Shown here: one piece after another, positions 60,833 through 64,000 of the stretch
Numbering within the stretch: position 1 is the stretch's first letter
Layout: each line of letters opens with the position of its first letter
From: Cornus controversa
Lineage: Eukaryota > Streptophyta > Magnoliopsida > Cornales > Cornaceae
Direction of reading: 5' to 3'
NCBI GenBank assembly: GCA_026545225.1
Contig: CM048845.1
Span: forward strand, 63,017,033 to 63,081,032
Length of the DNA stretch: 64,000 nt
Translations under genes and position numbers: made by a program
Notes under the pieces: model-generated
The model's input: only the letters and a program-made list of their open reading frames with translations
What the model was told of the DNA's origin: nothing
Databases searched by the model: none

Positions 60833-62562
60833 GGATGGTGTAGTCTGTAATAATTTTAAAGGATTTTGAAAGACATTTTTTAAGAGACAGATTTATGTAG
60901 AATTCATGGATTTCTATAGACTTCTATTACAGACTTTCAAGGATTTGTAAATATTTCTATTAGAGTCTTTGATGGATTTTTATAAACTTTTATTGATTTT
61001 TTCAACATATTTTATTTATTTGTATGCTTGAATTCTATTTTTGCGTACAAGTTCATTCACATAAATTCCTTCTTTCGAGAAATATTATCCCTTTCAAGCC
61101 ATTCGGGTTTCATTTCAAGGTTAGCACAAGCCAACTCTGAAACAAATAATCAGAATAAACCTACAATTTTAACAAAAGTTACAAATTAACCCCTTGTATG
61201 TGGCAATCATATGTAGAAATTCTAGTGTTAAAGTGGTCACGTGCAATAGTGGTCACATGACACATAAGCTGATTGTTTTGACAAAAATATCCTTAAGTAT
61301 GCAACACTCTCAACTTCTCATTTGTAAAATCAATTATAATTCTCATTTGTAAAATCAACTATAAAGGATAAAATGGGTATTCGTAAATGCATTTTCGTCA
61401 AAACAATCAGTTCATGCATGCACGTGATTACTTTAACACCAAAATTTCAAAATTTGGCTGTCAGAGGAGAGTAATTTGCAACTTTTGATGAATTGAGGGC
61501 GTGTTATAAAAAAAATAGTAAAAAGGGGCATTTTGTAACTTTTTGCTAGTACATAGAATTTCTTTTAATGCAATTTTGGCCTAATCTTTATGTGCAATCT
61601 ACATGTTTACTATATTTTAATTTACATTTTAAAATGAAATTAGGGAAGTATCTCAGTCCCTTTCATTGTCATGAACAAATAGATCACAATATAATTGAAG
61701 TAGTAAATTATATATTTATATAATCCACAAAACATAAAACTTCTAATTCTTTATAGAATTTTGAACACTCACTCTCTCACCCAAAGAACCAATATTTGAA
61801 ACCGCAAACGAAGGCTTATATGCAGCAACATAAGTAGATCTCCAAGACCCATTATATAAGAATCTGCCATTATAATTCTCCAATACAAGGTTCCTCCAAA
61901 GTGGTTCATGATTACAAAAAAACATAAAAAGATTTACTCACAATTGATAAAAACGCCAAATAGGATCCACCCAAAAACCTTAGAATTTCAAGAACTAACT
62001 TATCAGTCAAGGTTTGGAGACTATGTTTTTTGAGCTGTGAAGATGGGTTTAAGTAGAGATTACCCAATGGTTGGACCCCATGATTATGTGATGGAGCTGA
62101 TTTCTTCAAGCACAAACCTTATTTTATTTTTTCTTCTACTTGATGTATTGATTCTTGTTTTCTTGAAACAGATTTGTCAATCTTTTCTTTACAAGTTTTC
62201 CTAATCTAATAGAAAGAGAGAGAGAAAAAAAATCAAGAGAGAAAAAAGGAGTGTACCTTGAGAGATGGAGGAAGGCTGTTCATATTATGCAGAAAAAATA
62301 GTCGATTATTTGATGAGCTTCAAACTCTACAGGAAAAAGGTTGGATTTGTTATGGCTTCGATATTTATACCTTCCACCCTAAAATCTACCACCCGATGAA
62401 ATCTTTCAAAATCTATGACTTCTTGAATACACCTAGACTTTTGTAGATTTTTTAAAAATCCCAATTGAATACAACTAGATTTGTATGAACTCTCTAAAGT
62501 CTAGATTGATTACACCTAGATTTTTAAAGTCTTTTAAAATCATAATTTACTATACACCCTCC
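60833..62562. mobile_element. 1.73-kb PIF/Harbinger-like element carrying host gene sequence (Pack-type)
   Basis: Left end GGATGGTGTAGTCTGTAAT; right end on the minus strand GGAGGGTGTATAGTAAAT, alignable for about 40 bp. A 3-bp TAA duplication flanks it (60830-60832, 62563-62565), fitting the TWA target of PIF/Harbinger. The right subterminal region repeats ACACCTAGA/TCTAG-type motifs. No transposase is seen. The interior carries part of an F-box/JmjC gene on the minus strand (61066-62110). Confidence 0.75.
61066..62110 (-). pseudogene. captured fragment of an F-box/JmjC gene (JMJ22/At5g06550-type)
   Basis: The minus strand encodes HNHGVQPLGNLYLNPSSQ, then an F-box: LQTLTDKLVLEILRFL followed by LSIVSKSFYVF, then after a 1-base shift in a T run (near 61917) CNHEPLWRNLVLENYNGRFL and YNGSWRSTYVAAYKPSF. 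An intron follows from a donor near 61770 to the acceptor TTGTTTCAG at 61137, then the second-exon piece CANLEMKPEWLERDNISRKK. This order matches plant F-box proteins with a C-terminal JmjC domain (histone arginine demethylase JMJ22 type), but the JmjC domain is missing. Retention of the intron shows DNA-level capture. The frameshift and truncation make it non-functional as a JmjC enzyme. Confidence 0.8.
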
Positions 62563-62565
62563 TAA

Positions 62566-64000
62566 GACTTAAAGGTGTGAAAATCTAGAATAAAATTGTT
62601 GAAATAAAAATTAAAAGTGTTTAAGTGGACAAATAGTTATCTAAGATCCTAAGATTTAATTATATATTGAATAAGAGTGTTTAAATTAAAAAATAATAAT
62701 ATTTTATGATGAGCAAACAAAATTTTGAAATAAGTAAATTAAGAAGAAAAGTGAATACCGAGAAGACAATTTAATTTAGACGGGAAGATGTTGAAAATAT
62801 ACATTCGTCAGCATTGGTGAAGAGAGAAAATATGTGTTTGTCGGCATTGGCATTTGCTAACGCAAAACATTCCATTCATCACCATCAACAACGACATCTT
62901 ACTACATGTGTTCGTCAAAGGGAGAAAATGATCGTAGGAAGAGAGAAAAAAAATGAAAATATGAAAAGTCCGTACTAACGTCGTTTGGGTAATGATTTGA
63001 AAAATGACAAAGTCCATTATGTTTCAATAAATTGATGCAAAACAACGTCGTTTGTTGTACCACACGAGTACAACATGACCCGTTTACGACAGAGGATTTG
63101 AACGCATTAAAATAGCCATTTCAGTAGTGAACAATGTATAAAATGAGTGAGTAAAGTGGTAATATGATTTAGTGACTAGTGTGTAAAGGGATTATATGGA
63201 CTTATGTGAGATTTGACTTTTGATATTCTATGTACAAATATACAATAGGTATTTGGTGTATACAATGTGAAAAAGTGTGAAAAGTGGCATCTTTACCCTC
63301 TAGTCTTTTGGACATCATCATTTAATTGAGAATTTATCAAAATGATTTGACAAGTTGTCTACCTGACATTAACTTGCCTCTTTTTTTGCATCCGGCTTTG
63401 AGTAGCGGCAATAAGAGAGTCAAGAAGGTTACGTTATAATACAATGAGTATATAAAGATAAGTTGTGGTTTGGGTTGGGGAACCAAATTGTTAATTTTAT
63501 AAAGATTCAATGCTTAATGCAAGCCACTTAACAAGTTTTTTAAAAATTTTGGGGTCTATGGCCCTTCTTCCTCCTTTATAAAATACACTAATTTAGGCTA
63601 ATCGAATTTTTTTTGGTGGTTTTCTATATAAATGAGAGTAAAAATTATTCTTTTTGCCTTTTTCATAAGTTTCTCATTATATTAAAACTAGGAAAAAATT
63701 AAGATGAGTTTGCTCTCTCTCTGAATTTGCGCACTTTGACAATTGAACTCCATATTTATAAGTTATAAAGGTTAGTGTAGGTACAAAAAATTGTTTAACT
63801 TATTATTGCCAAACAATTCAATGCACACACCCAAAATTAAGAACACAGTTTTTAGAAAGAGAGAAAATATTACGAGAGGTGGATTCGGGGAATCCATTTC
63901 ATTCATAATTCCTTGAATATTTATACAAGTTGGAATTTGAATCCTTTTATTATTTGAATTCCCTTATTTACAACTAACTTTTCTCTCAAAGATTTCAAAT
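62566..64000. other. intergenic DNA, no gene seen
   Basis: No coding exon recognised. The first 100 bp share GTGTGAAAATCTAGAATAAA with 60637. AT-rich to the right edge, with T-rich stretches near 63590-63710. Confidence 0.5.

Noticed and set aside
22200-62562. Search for CRISPR-type arrays or prokaryotic operons
   Set aside because: None seen; spliced plant genes and plant transposons explain the window, and the regular repeats are minisatellites without spacers.

Overview
The window is nuclear DNA of a eudicot plant. It is AT-rich, its genes are split by GT-AG introns, the recognisable proteins are plant types (an R2R3-MYB, an ELF4-like clock protein, a TAF12b-type TFIID subunit), and most of the rest is transposon-derived. 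All calls come from reading the sequence; no database search was run.

Genes. (1) 314-412, minus: a possible last exon of a gene lying mostly off the left edge. (2) 7231-12343, minus: a six-coding-exon nuclear-type protein of unknown function with a C-terminal AT-hook-like RGRP motif and a separate 5' UTR exon ending at 12710. (3) 17485-17829, minus: a single-exon ELF4-LIKE gene with a 5' UTR intron. (4) 39685-49407, plus: an eight-exon TAF12b/EER4-type gene; exon 3 is 2 bp short and the literal reading frame is broken. (5) 56595-59041, plus: a three-exon R2R3-MYB of 246 aa with the bHLH-interaction signature.

Mobile DNA. 5.2 kb: a 632-bp hAT-type element with an 8-bp target duplication. 6.3-6.8 kb: LINE relic. 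19.2-21.2 kb: a palindromic MULE-like element split by a 1.38-kb solo LTR. 22.2-34.9 kb: one old Ty1/copia element (minus strand) broken by three separate insertions, one of which contains a further LTR; removing each insertion with one copy of its 5-bp duplication restores copia reading frame. TAF12 intron 2 holds a 60-bp minisatellite; intron 4 holds a 2.27-kb solo LTR and a copia LTR with primer-binding site. 55.4-56.2 kb: an 860-bp near-perfect palindromic element just upstream of the MYB gene. 59.4-60.1 kb: LTR, primer-binding site and start of gag of a Ty3/gypsy-type element. 60.8-62.6 kb: a PIF/Harbinger-like element (3-bp TAA duplication) that carries a captured, frameshifted piece of an F-box/JmjC (JMJ22-type) gene including an intron.

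The genes do not form a pathway; they are ordinary neighbours in a TE-rich chromosome arm. Solo LTRs and truncated elements dominate and I see no intact autonomous element, which suggests long-term loss of retrotransposons by recombination. The most notable items are the Pack-type element at 60.8-62.6 kb, the TAF12 frameshift, the nested copia complex, the variable iterated motif clusters inside several LTRs, and the large palindrome in the MYB upstream region.
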